From contig NZ_ABTR02000001.1 in NCBI RefSeq assembly GCF_000172975.1, positions 1,960,501-2,024,500 on the forward strand: DNA of 64,000 nucleotides, in the 5' to 3' direction. The notes under the pieces are model-generated. The model worked only from the letters and a program-made list of their open reading frames with translations, ran no database searches and was not told the DNA's origin. How positions within the stretch are numbered: position 1 is the stretch's first letter; every line of letters starts with the position of its first letter. Both the position numbers and the translations under genes were made by a program. Shown piece after piece: positions 52,908 to 62,914 of the stretch. The DNA is from Dethiosulfovibrio peptidovorans DSM 11002. GTDB taxonomy: Bacteria > Synergistota > Synergistia > Synergistales > Dethiosulfovibrionaceae.

Positions 52908-55900
52908 AAACTTCAAGAGTTTCGGTGGATCCCACGAACTGCCTCTCTCCGAGGGGTTTACCGCCATAGTCGGTCCGAACGGCAGCGGCAAGAGCAACAT
53001 ACTGGACGGACTCAGGTGGGGTCTTGGAGACAGCAACGGAGGGCGACTGAGGATCACCAGACAGTCCGATCTACTCTTTCAGGGAACTACCACCCGTCAA
53101 CCATCCAAGTCGACCGAGGTCGCCTTGGAGCTGAAGGATGGGGATACATCCACTGTTATACGCAGAAGATTCTCCGACGAGTCCGGGGCGGTTACCTTGG
53201 TCGACGGCGTGAAGCATCGATTGCAGGATCTCTCTGAGGTCAAACGTCGATGGCGATTGGACGGCGATAGATTCGCCTTTATAGGACAGGGCGACGTGAC
53301 CGATGCCATTACCCATCGTCCCATGCAGAGGAGAAATCACCTGGAGGAATTGTTCGGGATAGATACCTACCGAAAGAGACGGGACGACGCCTTGAACAAA
53401 ATCCTATCCGCCGAGGACGAACTGGGACGTCTAGAAGCTTTGATGGCAGAACTGGAGTCCAGGAGGCGTGAGATAGCCCCGGCGGTGGCCAAGGCGAAAA
53501 AGGCTAGGGATATAGAGACGGCCCTGGATGAATCCAGGGCCGATTGGTATCGGCTCAGACGTCGAGACATGGAACGCGAGATAGAGGATCTCTCCAGAAA
53601 ACTGGTCGAGGAGAGACGCCGTTTCGAGGATAGGCTGGGATGGAAGCTCATCTGGGATACCGCTTTGAACCGGCTCAAGGAAAAATCCGTCCAGGTGGAG
53701 AGACGTAGAATAGAGTCCAGACAGAGACTGTCCAACATAGACGGTGTACTCGAGACCTTGGGAAGAGAGGTCTTCGAGCTCGAGACGGCGCTCAGGGTAG
53801 AGGAAGACAGGTTTTCCCGTCTGGACATATCATCCATCGAGCTCAGGGAGAAGGAGAAGAAGATCTCCGGGGAACTCGAATCTGCAAAGGAGGACTTACT
53901 GTCGGTCGGTAAGGGATTCGACGATAGGCGAGCGGAGCTGACCGATCTCGAGGCGAAACAGGAGGATATCCTTCGAAAGATGGAGGCCCACCGTTCCAGG
54001 AGAGAGCAGTTGATCCTCCGGAAAGAGGAGCTGCTCGCGTCCATAGAGGCGGCTAAAGCTAGAAGCGGAGCTCTTTCGGGATCGGACAGAGAACGTCGGA
54101 CCGCATTGAAAAAGCTTTTCAGCGAGATCGTCGAACTGGAGAAGGCCATCGAAAAAGCCAAGCTCGTCGAGCGGGATCGCAGAAACGACTTAAAAGAACG
54201 TTCCTCCTCAAGATTGGAGGCTAACAGAAAGTGCAGCGAATTAGGCGCCACGGTTCAGACTATTCGCAAGGAGATTCTACGGTTGGAGAGGGAGCAGGAT
54301 TCCCTTTCATCTGCGGCAAACGATGGACTCTATCCGAGGCCGGTAAATCACCTTATCTCTGCGGCCGACCTCGGTCGCCTGACCGTGAGGCCCACTCCTG
54401 TGGTGGAGTCATTCCAGTGCCCTGAAGACCTTACAGTAGCCATGGACGCAGCTCTGGGAGGCCGTCAGTTCTGGTTGTTGGTCGAATCCATGGAGGACGC
54501 CAAAGAGGGCATAGAGGAACTCAAAAGGAGCAAGGCTGGAAGAGCCACCTATCTTCCTCTGGACAGGACGAGGCCGAGGACGGTCGGGAACGTCCATCTT
54601 CCCGAAAAAGGTATCGTAGGTTGGGCTATCGACCTCATGTCTGTCATGGAGGTCTGGAGGCCCGCCTTGGAGCATATATTCGGAGATCTTCTGATCGTGG
54701 AGGGCTACGAAGTCGGGGCGTCTCTCGTCTCCGGAGGATACCGTTTTCCGATCGTATCGGTCGCCGGAGAGGTGTTCTCTCCGGGAGGTACTATAAGCGG
54801 AGGTCAAAAGCGCAATTCCGGAGGGGCCTTGAAGATAAGAGGACGGCTCCACTCGGTCGAAATAAGTCTTGACGAAAGCAGAAAAAAACTTAGATCTCTG
54901 GAGAGATCTCTGGAGATGGCGGAAGTAGACGAGGCCAAGTGGGCAGAGGAGGAAAAGAAAGCCTCCGATCTCGTCGCAGAGGCGGAGACCGAGGTCCTCC
55001 GAGGCGAGAAGGTCCTGGCCGATCGAATCAGGGACAGGGAAATGTTGGAGAGCGAGGCGACCCAGACTGCCAAGAGGCTGGAATCCCTCGATAAAGAGAT
55101 CTCAGAGGCAGAGGCGGAGTTGCTCTCCGTCTCGGAGGAGATCTCCAGTCTGACCGCCCCGGAGGACGAGACCATAAGGGATCGACTGAACGAACTCCGT
55201 CCGGAACTGAAACTTTGGGAGGAACGCAAGACAGCTGCATCCTTACGGGTCGGAAAACTACAGTCCGATCTGGATGAGATCAAAGCAACTCTCTCCAAAA
55301 CCCTGTCGGAGTCCTTGGCCCTCAAGGAGGAGATGGACCGAAAGGGCCGAAGGCTGTCTCAATTGACATTGATGATGGATGCCAAAAAGAGAGAAAGAGC
55401 CGAGGAAAAAGCCGCTTTGGACGATGCCGAATCCGGTGGAGGTCGTCTGGGTGAGGCCCTGGACCGTTGTTATCTGAGATATCAGCTTGCCTTGGAAAGG
55501 TCGGACGACGGAGAGAAAACCGTATCGTGGCTGGAGCAGAAAAAAGACAGAGTCGCCAGTCGTCTGGAAGACCTTGTGGAATCCTGGGAATCCCGATACC
55601 CTTACCTTCTCGAGGGGGATATGGTCGAGGGCGATCTGGACGAGACGGAACGAAAGGTAAAGAGGCTGGAGAACGCCATGGCGGCTTTGGGAGACTTCGA
55701 TAGAGGGGCTCTGTCGGAGGACCAATCCCTGGAAGACCGGATAGAATACTATCGCGAACAGACCGAGGACGTTTCCTCCGGCATATCGGAACTTCGTTCC
55801 CTCGTGGAGACCACTGACCTTCAGGCGGGAGAGCTATTTGGAAACGCTCTGGAGAAAATAGACCTTCGGTTCAACGGTCTTTTTCAGCGGCTGTTCGGCG

Positions 55901-56289
55901 GAGGCGAGGCCCACCTTAGGCTTCAGGAGGATGTAGGACTTTGGGACTCCGGAGTCGATATAGTGGCCCGTCCCCCTGGAAAGGGATCTGCTTATCTGGC
56001 CCAGCTCTCAGGAGGAGAGCAGACCCTCACGGCCCTCTCGCTCCTTTTCGCCTCCATGGAGGTAGCCCATGTACCAATGGTAGTGCTGGACGAGGTGGAC
56101 GCCGCGTTGGATGAGGTGAACCTGGGGCGATTTGCCGGCATAGTCTCGGATTATGCGTCTTCCCTTCAGATACTGGCGATGACCCATCGTCGTCAGACCA
56201 TGGAGAGGGCCGACGTAATGTACGGCGTCACCATGTCCGAGCCCGGACTATCCCAGATAGTAGGGGTCAGACTGGAGGACTGGCTATGA
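52882..56289 (+). CDS. smc: chromosome segregation protein SMC
   Basis: The 1135-residue SMC ATPase has Walker A GPNGSGKSN near 33. Two long coiled-coil arms flank a hinge region around 500-640, with GGRQFWLLVESMEDA and SPGGTISGGQKR. The ABC signature is LSGGEQTLTALSLLFA near 1038 and Walker B MVVLDEVDAALDE near 1063. It starts at TTG 52882 with GGAGG, overlapping rng by 26 bases. It condenses and segregates the chromosome with ScpAB. Location directly after rng is not the usual site beside rnc or ftsY. Confidence 0.96.
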   Translation: MYIARLQLKNFKSFGGSHELPLSEGFTAIVGPNGSGKSNILDGLRWGLGDSNGGRLRITRQSDLLFQGTTTRQPSKSTEVALELKDGDTSTVIRRRFSDESGAVTLVDGVKHRLQDLSEVKRRWRLDGDRFAFIGQGDVTDAITHRPMQRRNHLEELFGIDTYRKRRDDALNKILSAEDELGRLEALMAELESRRREIAPAVAKAKKARDIETALDESRADWYRLRRRDMEREIEDLSRKLVEERRRFEDRLGWKLIWDTALNRLKEKSVQVERRRIESRQRLSNIDGVLETLGREVFELETALRVEEDRFSRLDISSIELREKEKKISGELESAKEDLLSVGKGFDDRRAELTDLEAKQEDILRKMEAHRSRREQLILRKEELLASIEAAKARSGALSGSDRERRTALKKLFSEIVELEKAIEKAKLVERDRRNDLKERSSSRLEANRKCSELGATVQTIRKEILRLEREQDSLSSAANDGLYPRPVNHLISAADLGRLTVRPTPVVESFQCPEDLTVAMDAALGGRQFWLLVESMEDAKEGIEELKRSKAGRATYLPLDRTRPRTVGNVHLPEKGIVGWAIDLMSVMEVWRPALEHIFGDLLIVEGYEVGASLVSGGYRFPIVSVAGEVFSPGGTISGGQKRNSGGALKIRGRLHSVEISLDESRKKLRSLERSLEMAEVDEAKWAEEEKKASDLVAEAETEVLRGEKVLADRIRDREMLESEATQTAKRLESLDKEISEAEAELLSVSEEISSLTAPEDETIRDRLNELRPELKLWEERKTAASLRVGKLQSDLDEIKATLSKTLSESLALKEEMDRKGRRLSQLTLMMDAKKRERAEEKAALDDAESGGGRLGEALDRCYLRYQLALERSDDGEKTVSWLEQKKDRVASRLEDLVESWESRYPYLLEGDMVEGDLDETERKVKRLENAMAALGDFDRGALSEDQSLEDRIEYYREQTEDVSSGISELRSLVETTDLQAGELFGNALEKIDLRFNGLFQRLFGGGEAHLRLQEDVGLWDSGVDIVARPPGKGSAYLAQLSGGEQTLTALSLLFASMEVAHVPMVVLDEVDAALDEVNLGRFAGIVSDYASSLQILAMTHRRQTMERADVMYGVTMSEPGLSQIVGVRLEDWL

Positions 56290-57032
56290 TAGACCTTAAG
56301 TCCATAAGCGAAGATTCCATAAACGGCGTGGACATAAAATTGCTGCAACCTTTAAAGGGTCCGAGGGTAAACGTCGATACGGTCCTTCTCGCTGGATTTT
56401 CGAAGGTTCGTAGAGGCGAGAGGATATGTGAACTAGGTTGCGCTCACGGTGCCGTCTCCCTAATTCTGGCTAAGAGAAAGGAAGTCTCCGTGGTCGGACT
56501 GGATATACAGGAAAACCTGGTCCACATGGCGGAGAAAAACCGGGAGCTCAACGAACTATCAGATAGGGTCTCCTTTATACACGGAGACCTACGAGAAATA
56601 CATAAAATCCTACCCCCTCAGGGATTCGACGTCGTAGTGGCCAACCCTCCGTACGGAGATCCGACCAGACACAGGACCGGCAACAGATCGGAAAACGTGC
56701 TGGCGAAACATGGGGTGGTCTGTTCCGTGGAGGACGTGGCGGAGGCCTGCCGGTATCTTTTGGGAGACAAGGGAAGGGCCTATTTCGTCTTTGCAGCTGA
56801 GAGGTTGGTGGACTTACTCTGTGCACTCAGATACCGTGGCGTGGAACCCAAAGCTTTGAGGGCCGTCCATCCCAGAGAGGGCAAGGATGCCTCCGTCTTT
56901 CTGGTGAAGGCCCTCCGGTCGGCCTCTCCAGGCATAAGGCTTCTTCCTCCTCTGAGGATAAACGACGACGGTGGTAGCTACACCGAGGATCTGCTGGAAT
57001 TCTACTCCCCGGAGGGATCGCCATGCCCCTGA
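56286..57032 (+). CDS. tRNA1(Val) (adenine37-N6)-methyltransferase-like protein (TrmN6/YfiC type)
   Basis: The 248-residue SAM-dependent methyltransferase has motif I VRRGERICELGCAHGAVSLIL near 45 and motif II VVGLDIQ near 65. The adenine-N6 motif NPPY is in VVVANPPYGDP near 115. The length and start fit the TrmN6 family, which methylates A37 of tRNA1(Val). Substrate cannot be proven from sequence. It overlaps the smc stop (ATGA) and rsmI by 10 bases. Confidence 0.85.
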   Translation: MIDLKSISEDSINGVDIKLLQPLKGPRVNVDTVLLAGFSKVRRGERICELGCAHGAVSLILAKRKEVSVVGLDIQENLVHMAEKNRELNELSDRVSFIHGDLREIHKILPPQGFDVVVANPPYGDPTRHRTGNRSENVLAKHGVVCSVEDVAEACRYLLGDKGRAYFVFAAERLVDLLCALRYRGVEPKALRAVHPREGKDASVFLVKALRSASPGIRLLPPLRINDDGGSYTEDLLEFYSPEGSPCP

Positions 57033-57847
57033 TAGTTATACCGACCCCGGTGGGCAACATGGACGACATAACCTTGCGAGCCCTGGAGGAACTTGAAAAG
57101 GCCGACGTCGTGGCCTGTGAGGATACCAGACACTCAGGGTTGCTCCTCAAACGTCACGGAATAGACGCCAGACTGCTCTCTTATCATAAACACAACGAAG
57201 CCGGCAGGTCGGAGGAGCTGTTGGACCTTTTAGCTCAGGGGAAAAGAGTGGCTCTTATCTCCGATGCGGGAACTCCCGGCATATCCGATCCGGGATACGA
57301 GATAGTAAGAAAAACCGTGGACGAAGGCTTCGAGATCGATGTCCTTCCCGGGGCTACCGCCTTCGTTCCGGCCCTGATTTTGTCGGGGCTCCCTCCCCAT
57401 CCCTGTCTGTTTTTCGGGTTCCTGTCCGACAGAGAAGGGGACAGAACCAGAGAGTTGGTAGGGCTCAAGGACATCCCCTGGACACTGGTCTTCTACGTGT
57501 CGCCGCACAAGGTCGTAAGACATCTCGAATCGATGATATCCGTATTCGGGGACAGAAAATCGGCTCTGGTAAGGGAGATCAGCAAGATCCATCAGGAAGC
57601 CTTGCGGGGATCCTTGACGACAGTTCTCCGAAAGGCCGAGTCGGGGTTAAAGGGTGAGATGGTCCTGATCGTGGAGGGTGCCTCCGTTGATTCCGAAGAC
57701 GAAGAGATCCGGTGGAAAGAGAGGGCCCTCGATATGGTCCGGAAAGGGATGTCCCTGAAGGACGTTGCCTCGACGCTTTCGGAGGAACTGAGAATCCCGA
57801 AAAACCCGATAAAAAAATGGCTCCTAGGACAAAAGGGGATAAAATAG
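57023..57847 (+). CDS. rsmI: 16S rRNA (cytidine1402-2'-O)-methyltransferase RsmI
   Basis: The 274-residue tetrapyrrole-methylase-fold protein has IVIPTPVGNMDDITLRAL at the start, DVVACEDTRHSG near 30 and VALISDAGTPGISDPGYE near 74. The SAM-binding VLPGATAFVPAL and GFLSDREGD segments follow. It 2'-O-methylates C1402 of 16S rRNA. It starts at ATG 57023 after CGGAGGG, inside the previous gene's end. Confidence 0.95.
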   Translation: MPLIVIPTPVGNMDDITLRALEELEKADVVACEDTRHSGLLLKRHGIDARLLSYHKHNEAGRSEELLDLLAQGKRVALISDAGTPGISDPGYEIVRKTVDEGFEIDVLPGATAFVPALILSGLPPHPCLFFGFLSDREGDRTRELVGLKDIPWTLVFYVSPHKVVRHLESMISVFGDRKSALVREISKIHQEALRGSLTTVLRKAESGLKGEMVLIVEGASVDSEDEEIRWKERALDMVRKGMSLKDVASTLSEELRIPKNPIKKWLLGQKGIK

Positions 57848-57879
57848 AGGGAGTTTTACTTTAGCAGGAGGTTGAGATC

Positions 57880-59820
57880 ATGTCAGATTCCAAGCACTTT
57901 TACATAACCACGCCGATCTATTACGTTAACGACGTGCCTCATATCGGTCACGCCTATACTACCATAGGGGCGGACGTTATGTCCCGTTACAAGAGGATGG
58001 ACGGCTATAAGGTGTTCTTTCTCACCGGAACGGACGAACATGGACAGAAGATCTACGAGAGCGCCAAGGCCAAGGGAATGACCGCCCAGGAACTCACGGA
58101 CGAGATGGCGGAGAACTTCAAGAGGCTTCTGCCCGTGTTGAATATATCCAACGACGACTTTATCAGAACCACCGAAAAGAGGCATGAACGGGTTGTCCAG
58201 TCCATATTCTCCAAGCTCATGGATCAGGGAGATATCTACAAGGGTACATATAAGGGACTATACTGCGTTCCCTGCGAGACCTACGTTCCGGAGAGCAGCA
58301 TGGGAGAGAACAACACCTGCCCCGACTGCGGTCGTCCTCTGGTCGAGATGGAGGAGGAAAGCTATTTCTTCAAGACCTCTCGCTATGCCGACAGACTTTT
58401 GAAGTATTATGAGGACAACCCGAAGGCTATAATGCCCAAGACCCGCTACAACGAGATAGTCAGCTTCATCAAAAGTGGTCTCAGGGATCAGTCGGTCTCT
58501 CGAACCTCCATATCTTGGGGCATTCCCGTTCCGGGGGACGAGAAACACGTGATATACGTGTGGTTCGACGCCCTGATAAACTATCTCACGGCCTGCGGTT
58601 ACGAGGACGACCCGGAAAAACTGGCGGCATTCTGGCCCAACGCTCATCATCTCATGGCGAAGGATATAATACGTTTCCACTGCGTAATCTGGCCCATCAT
58701 GGTTATGGCCCTGGGATTGAACCCTCCCGTTGGGGTCTTCTCCCACGGCTGGTGGACCATGGAGGGGGAGAAAATGTCCAAATCTAAGGGGAATGTGGTG
58801 GATCCCTTCGAGATGGTCGATCTCTACGGTGCCGACGCTTTCCGCTATTTCCTGTTGCGACAGGTGCCTTTCGGGATGGACGGAGACTTCTCCGAGGCGG
58901 CCATGGCACAGAGGATCAACTCCGATCTGGCCAACGACCTGGGCAACCTCCTCAGCCGGACCGTGTCTATGGTGTTGAAGTATAGGGACGGGATAGTGCC
59001 GAGTCCCTCCGATCTCTCCCCTCTCGATATAGAGCTTTCCGAGGTGGCGAGAAAGGCCCTCGATACCTACAGGGAGAAGATGGACGACTTTACCTTCGAC
59101 GAAGCCCTCAAAGCCGCCTGGGGTCTTATCGGAAGGGCCAATAAATACATAGACGAGACAATGCCTTGGAAATTAGGCAATGAAGGGTCTAAAGAGCCTC
59201 TGGACGCCGTGTTGTGGGGACTTGTGGAGAGCCTTAAGTTGGTATCCATGATGATATCTCCCTTCATGCCAGAGACCGGTCATAGGGTATGGTCTCAGCT
59301 GGGTTTCTGCGGCGACCCAGCCAACCTCCAGTGGGAACACTATCGCTGGGGAGAGCCCACCGCCGGCATGCTCTCGGTCTGCAGGAGCAAGGATGTGCTG
59401 TTCCCCAGGATAGACATGAAGGAATGGGAGGAATCCAAAAAGAAGAGGGATATCGCAAAAGGCAAGGTGGTCGATCCGGGGGAACACGAGCCTCAGATAA
59501 CCATAGACGACTTCGCCAAGATAGAGCTCAGGGTAGCCCAGATAGTGAAGGTGGAGGAGGTCCCACGGGCCAGAAGGCTCTACAAGCTTGAGATCGACCT
59601 GGGATACGAGAGGAGAACCATAGTCTCCAGTCTCAAGGAAGACTTCACCGCCGAAGAGCTTGAGGGACATAAGATAGTCGTCGTAGCCAACCTGAAGCCA
59701 GCCAAGATGTGCGGTGTCCAGAGCGACGGAATGCTTTTGGCCGCATCTCTGCCGGGGCACGACGGGCTGTCCCTACTGGCCCCCTTTGAGGACATTCCTC
59801 TGGGCAGCAGGGTTCACTAG
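57880..59820 (+). CDS. metG: methionyl-tRNA synthetase
   Basis: 646 residues of a class I synthetase. It has the HIGH motif (VPHIGHAYT near 21) and a zinc-binding knuckle (CVPCETYV...NTCPDCGRPL near 128-150). KMSKS is in EKMSKSKGNVVD near 300, and a C-terminal tRNA-binding OB domain contains FAKIELRVAQIVKVE. It charges tRNA-Met. I found no T-box leader in the 32-base gap upstream. It starts at ATG after GGAGG. Confidence 0.97.
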   Translation: MSDSKHFYITTPIYYVNDVPHIGHAYTTIGADVMSRYKRMDGYKVFFLTGTDEHGQKIYESAKAKGMTAQELTDEMAENFKRLLPVLNISNDDFIRTTEKRHERVVQSIFSKLMDQGDIYKGTYKGLYCVPCETYVPESSMGENNTCPDCGRPLVEMEEESYFFKTSRYADRLLKYYEDNPKAIMPKTRYNEIVSFIKSGLRDQSVSRTSISWGIPVPGDEKHVIYVWFDALINYLTACGYEDDPEKLAAFWPNAHHLMAKDIIRFHCVIWPIMVMALGLNPPVGVFSHGWWTMEGEKMSKSKGNVVDPFEMVDLYGADAFRYFLLRQVPFGMDGDFSEAAMAQRINSDLANDLGNLLSRTVSMVLKYRDGIVPSPSDLSPLDIELSEVARKALDTYREKMDDFTFDEALKAAWGLIGRANKYIDETMPWKLGNEGSKEPLDAVLWGLVESLKLVSMMISPFMPETGHRVWSQLGFCGDPANLQWEHYRWGEPTAGMLSVCRSKDVLFPRIDMKEWEESKKKRDIAKGKVVDPGEHEPQITIDDFAKIELRVAQIVKVEEVPRARRLYKLEIDLGYERRTIVSSLKEDFTAEELEGHKIVVVANLKPAKMCGVQSDGMLLAASLPGHDGLSLLAPFEDIPLGSRVH

Positions 59821-59834
59821 GTCGAATCTCCCAT

Positions 59835-60620
59835 ATGACGCCTTATATAGACGGACATTGCCATCTCAACTCGCCGGAGCTCAGGGGGGAACTCGATCGC
59901 CATATAGACGAAGCCCGTTCCGCCGGAGTACAGAGGATGTTGGTGGTGGGTACCGACCTTCGGACCAGCGAGGAAGCCATATCCATATCGAAGGGCTATT
60001 TCGACTCGGGAATCAGGGCATCGGTGGGGATACACCCCCACGATGCCTCGTCCGTAAGCTCCTCCTTGCCGGAGGAACTTACGGATCTGGCGAAAGACCC
60101 TGTCGTAGTTGCCATAGGGGAGATAGGGCTGGACTATCACTACGACTATTCGCCATGCAAGGTCCAGCGCGACGTCATGATATCCCAGATCCTATGGGCC
60201 GAGGAGGCGGATCTTCCGATCGTTTTCCACGTGAGGGAGGCGTTCGACGATTTTTTCTCCATATTGAGGGACTATCCTGTGGATCCCGAACGAGCGGTAG
60301 TTCACTGTTTCTCCGGTTCTTTGGAGGAGGCGAAGTCCTGTCTGGATCTGGGGTTCTATCTGGGATTCGGAGGAATGATAACCTTCAAGAAAGCCGACGG
60401 TATAAGGGAATGCCTGGCATCCTGTCCTATCGACAGAGTTATCCTCGAGACAGATTCTCCCTGGCTTGCGCCGGTTCCCTTCAGGGGAAAGATCAACAGT
60501 CCTCTCAACATGCCCTTGATATACAAGGCTGCGGCTGAGGTCTTGAAGGTTAGAGATTCCGTTATGGCCGACGCGGTGTGGACCAACGGTGTGAATTTCT
60601 ATCGATGGGAGAACGAATGA
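59835..60620 (+). CDS. tatD: TatD-family metal-dependent hydrolase
   Basis: The 261-residue TIM-barrel metallohydrolase has DGHCHLNSPE near 6 (HxH), AIGEIGLDYHYDY near 98 and FHVREAFDDFF near 135. HCFSGSLEEAKSCL lies near 158, and ETDSPWLAP near 205 carries the final Asp. It has 3'-5' exonuclease or DNase-like activity in the known family. It overlaps tgt by 4 bases (ATGA). Confidence 0.93.
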   Translation: MTPYIDGHCHLNSPELRGELDRHIDEARSAGVQRMLVVGTDLRTSEEAISISKGYFDSGIRASVGIHPHDASSVSSSLPEELTDLAKDPVVVAIGEIGLDYHYDYSPCKVQRDVMISQILWAEEADLPIVFHVREAFDDFFSILRDYPVDPERAVVHCFSGSLEEAKSCLDLGFYLGFGGMITFKKADGIRECLASCPIDRVILETDSPWLAPVPFRGKINSPLNMPLIYKAAAEVLKVRDSVMADAVWTNGVNFYRWENE

Positions 60621-61738
60621 TGTTCGAGTTCAGAGTCCAGGCGGTATGTCCCGAGACCGGAGCCAGAGCTGGAGAGCTCGTAACCCCTCACGGAATAATA
60701 GAGACGCCGGTGTTCATGCCGGTCGGAACCAGGGCGACGGTGAAGGCCATGTCTCCCAGGGAGATGGAGGAGATAGAGGCCCAGATAGTTCTCTCCAACA
60801 CCTACCATCTCTATCTCAGGCCGGGAGTGGAGCTGATAGAGAAAGCCGGTGGGCTCCATCGTTTCATGAACTGGCATCGTCCGATACTGACCGACAGCGG
60901 GGGGTTCCAGGTCTTTTCTCTTTCCGGAATAAACCGCATCAAAGAGGACGGAGTCGAGTTCTCCTCCCACCTGGACGGAAGCAGACACTTCATGACCCCC
61001 GAGTTGGCAACCAGGGTCCAGGAGGGTTTGGGCAGCGACATAGCTATGTGTTTCGATCAATGTGTAGAGTTGCCCTGCGACGAGGAAACGGCGAGAAAAA
61101 GCGTAGAGAGAACCCTGAGGTGGGCGAGACGATGCAAGGAAGTACACCGTAGGGACGACCAGGCACTTTTCGGAATAGTCCAGGGGGCCCTCTTCGACGA
61201 TCTGAGGAAAGACTGTGCCAGAGAGCTTATAGCGATGGATTTTCCAGGGTACTCTATCGGAGGACTTTCCGTTGGGGAAAGCCACGATGAAATGTACCGT
61301 ATTCTGGACCTATTGAATCCGATTTTGCCGCAGGAAAAGCCGAGGTATCTGATGGGAGTCGGTTTCCCCACCAACCTGGTGGAGGGAGTTGCGAGAGGGG
61401 TGGATATGTTCGACTGCGTCTTGCCCACCAGAAACGGTCGTAACGGCACGCTCCTGACATCCAGAGGCAAGTTCAACATCAAACACAGTCGCTTCGAGGA
61501 GGACTGGGGACCGATAGATCCTGACTGCGACTGTTACGCCTGTAGAGAGTTCTCCAAGGCCTATATCAGACATCTCTACAGGTCCGGCGAGATGCTCGGA
61601 GCCAGGCTGTGCAGCTGGCACAACCTCAGGTATCTGATATCTCTCATGAAGGGAGCCAGAGAGGCCATACTGGAAGGCCGTTTCCCCCAGTTTCGGGACC
61701 GTTTTCACGAGCTTTTCTCCACAGGTAAGGTTCTATGA
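60617..61738 (+). CDS. tgt: tRNA-guanine transglycosylase
   Basis: The 373-residue TIM-barrel enzyme has TDSGGFQVFSL near 92 and MCFDQCVELPC near 145. SIGGLSVGES lies near 215, and the nucleophile region is GVARGVDMFDCVLPTRNGRNGTL near 258. The C-terminal zinc site is CDCYACREFS...H. It inserts the queuosine precursor at G34. ATG 60617 is used, with GGGAG upstream; the frame is open to 60578 inside tatD. Confidence 0.96.
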   Translation: MMFEFRVQAVCPETGARAGELVTPHGIIETPVFMPVGTRATVKAMSPREMEEIEAQIVLSNTYHLYLRPGVELIEKAGGLHRFMNWHRPILTDSGGFQVFSLSGINRIKEDGVEFSSHLDGSRHFMTPELATRVQEGLGSDIAMCFDQCVELPCDEETARKSVERTLRWARRCKEVHRRDDQALFGIVQGALFDDLRKDCARELIAMDFPGYSIGGLSVGESHDEMYRILDLLNPILPQEKPRYLMGVGFPTNLVEGVARGVDMFDCVLPTRNGRNGTLLTSRGKFNIKHSRFEEDWGPIDPDCDCYACREFSKAYIRHLYRSGEMLGARLCSWHNLRYLISLMKGAREAILEGRFPQFRDRFHELFSTGKVL

Positions 61739-62703
61739 GGGTGCCGATAAAGGTCGATCGCTGGAACCCCGACAGGGAGGTCATCGATAGGGCAGTCTCC
61801 ATCCTCAAGTCGGGAGGGTTGGTTGGGTTCCCCACCGAGACGGTTTACGGACTGGGTGCCGACGGACTTGATGGAAAGGCCGTCTCAGGAATCTTCGAAG
61901 CCAAGGGCCGCCCGTCGGACAATCCTTTGATATTGCACGTCGGAGATCCAGAGTCGGTGAGAAAGATAGCCAAGGTGGACGATCGAGCTGATATGATCAT
62001 GAAAAACCTTTGGCCCGGGCCTCTCACACTGGTATTGCCCGCCTTGCCCATCGTGCCTCCAGAGGTTACCGCCGGTTTGGACACGGTGGGAGTCCGAATG
62101 CCCTCTCATCCTGTGGCATTGGCTCTTCTCCAGGCCTGCCCATTTCCCGTTGCCGCTCCCAGCGCCAACACCAGCGGGAGGCCCAGTCCTACGGACGCGG
62201 TGACGGTGGCTCGAGACCTTGACGATAGGGTAGATCTGATCATAGACGGGGGGGCTACCGAGGTTGGACTGGAGTCAACCGTATTGGACGTAACTGGAGA
62301 AGTTCCCGTTTTGCTTAGGCCCGGGGGGCTTTCGGTGGAGGTCCTGGCGGATCTTTTGGGCGAGATAGCTCTGCCGGTCGGGGAGCTGGAACTTAAGAGA
62401 TCTCCCGGTACCAGGTATCGTCATTACGCTCCGTCGGTTCCGCTTATACTATGGATACCTGAGGAGAGCGGCCACCCTGATTTCGGTGAAAGTTGTCGTT
62501 ATATAGGCATGGTCGAGCCGGTTTTTCCGGTGGATAAGTCGATAATCTTCGATTCCGTCGAGAGCTATGGAAGAGGTCTTTTTTCCGCACTGAGAGAGTT
62601 GGAACGAGAATGGGATGGAACTATAGTGGCTCAGTGGCCCGATTCTGACGGAATAGGACTGGCCCTAAGGGACAGACTTCGCAGAGCTTCCGGCGGTCGT
62701 TGA
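61735..62703 (+). CDS. L-threonylcarbamoyladenylate synthase (Sua5/YwlC type)
   Basis: 322 residues. The TsaC domain has GGLVGFPTETVYGLGADG near 27 and FEAKGRPSDNPLILHV near 60. A PSANTSGRPSPT segment near 142 and a SPGTRYRHYAP linker to a C-terminal Sua5 domain (about 220-322) follow. It makes threonylcarbamoyl-AMP for t6A, used by TsaD (encoded at 20991). It overlaps the tgt stop (ATGA). Confidence 0.94.
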   Translation: MRVPIKVDRWNPDREVIDRAVSILKSGGLVGFPTETVYGLGADGLDGKAVSGIFEAKGRPSDNPLILHVGDPESVRKIAKVDDRADMIMKNLWPGPLTLVLPALPIVPPEVTAGLDTVGVRMPSHPVALALLQACPFPVAAPSANTSGRPSPTDAVTVARDLDDRVDLIIDGGATEVGLESTVLDVTGEVPVLLRPGGLSVEVLADLLGEIALPVGELELKRSPGTRYRHYAPSVPLILWIPEESGHPDFGESCRYIGMVEPVFPVDKSIIFDSVESYGRGLFSALRELEREWDGTIVAQWPDSDGIGLALRDRLRRASGGR

Positions 62704-62734
62704 GATCCCTGACCTCGAAAAAACGATAAAGTGC

Positions 62735-62763
62735 TTGCAAATCGGAGGATCGGCTGATAAAAT
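62735..62763 (+). promoter_or_regulatory. sigma-70 promoter of tRNA-Leu
   Basis: TTGCAA (62735-62740), 17-base spacer, TAAAAT (62758-62763), 21 bases upstream of the tRNA. Confidence 0.8.
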
Positions 62764-62783
62764 ACATCTCGTTTCGAAGATAC

Positions 62784-62870
62784 GCCCGGGTGGCGGAATT
62801 GGTAGACGCGCTAGATTCAGGTTCTAGTGGGCATTTGCCTGTAGGAGTTCGAGTCTCCTCCCGGGCACCA
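62784..62870 (+). tRNA. tRNA-Leu (anticodon CAG)
   Basis: 87-nt class II tRNA. The acceptor GCCCGGG pairs with CCCGGGC. The anticodon stem CTAGA/TCTAG encloses TTCAGGT with anticodon CAG; a variable arm (TGGGCATTTGCCTGT region) is present. T arm is GGAGTTCGAGTCTCC, and CCA is encoded. Confidence 0.97.
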
Positions 62871-62914
62871 TCCAATAGGGGTGCTATGCACGATTGGATC
62901 GCCAAGTGTGTATC

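Noticed and set aside
57848-57879. T-box leader for metG
   Set aside because: The gap after rsmI is only 32 bases.
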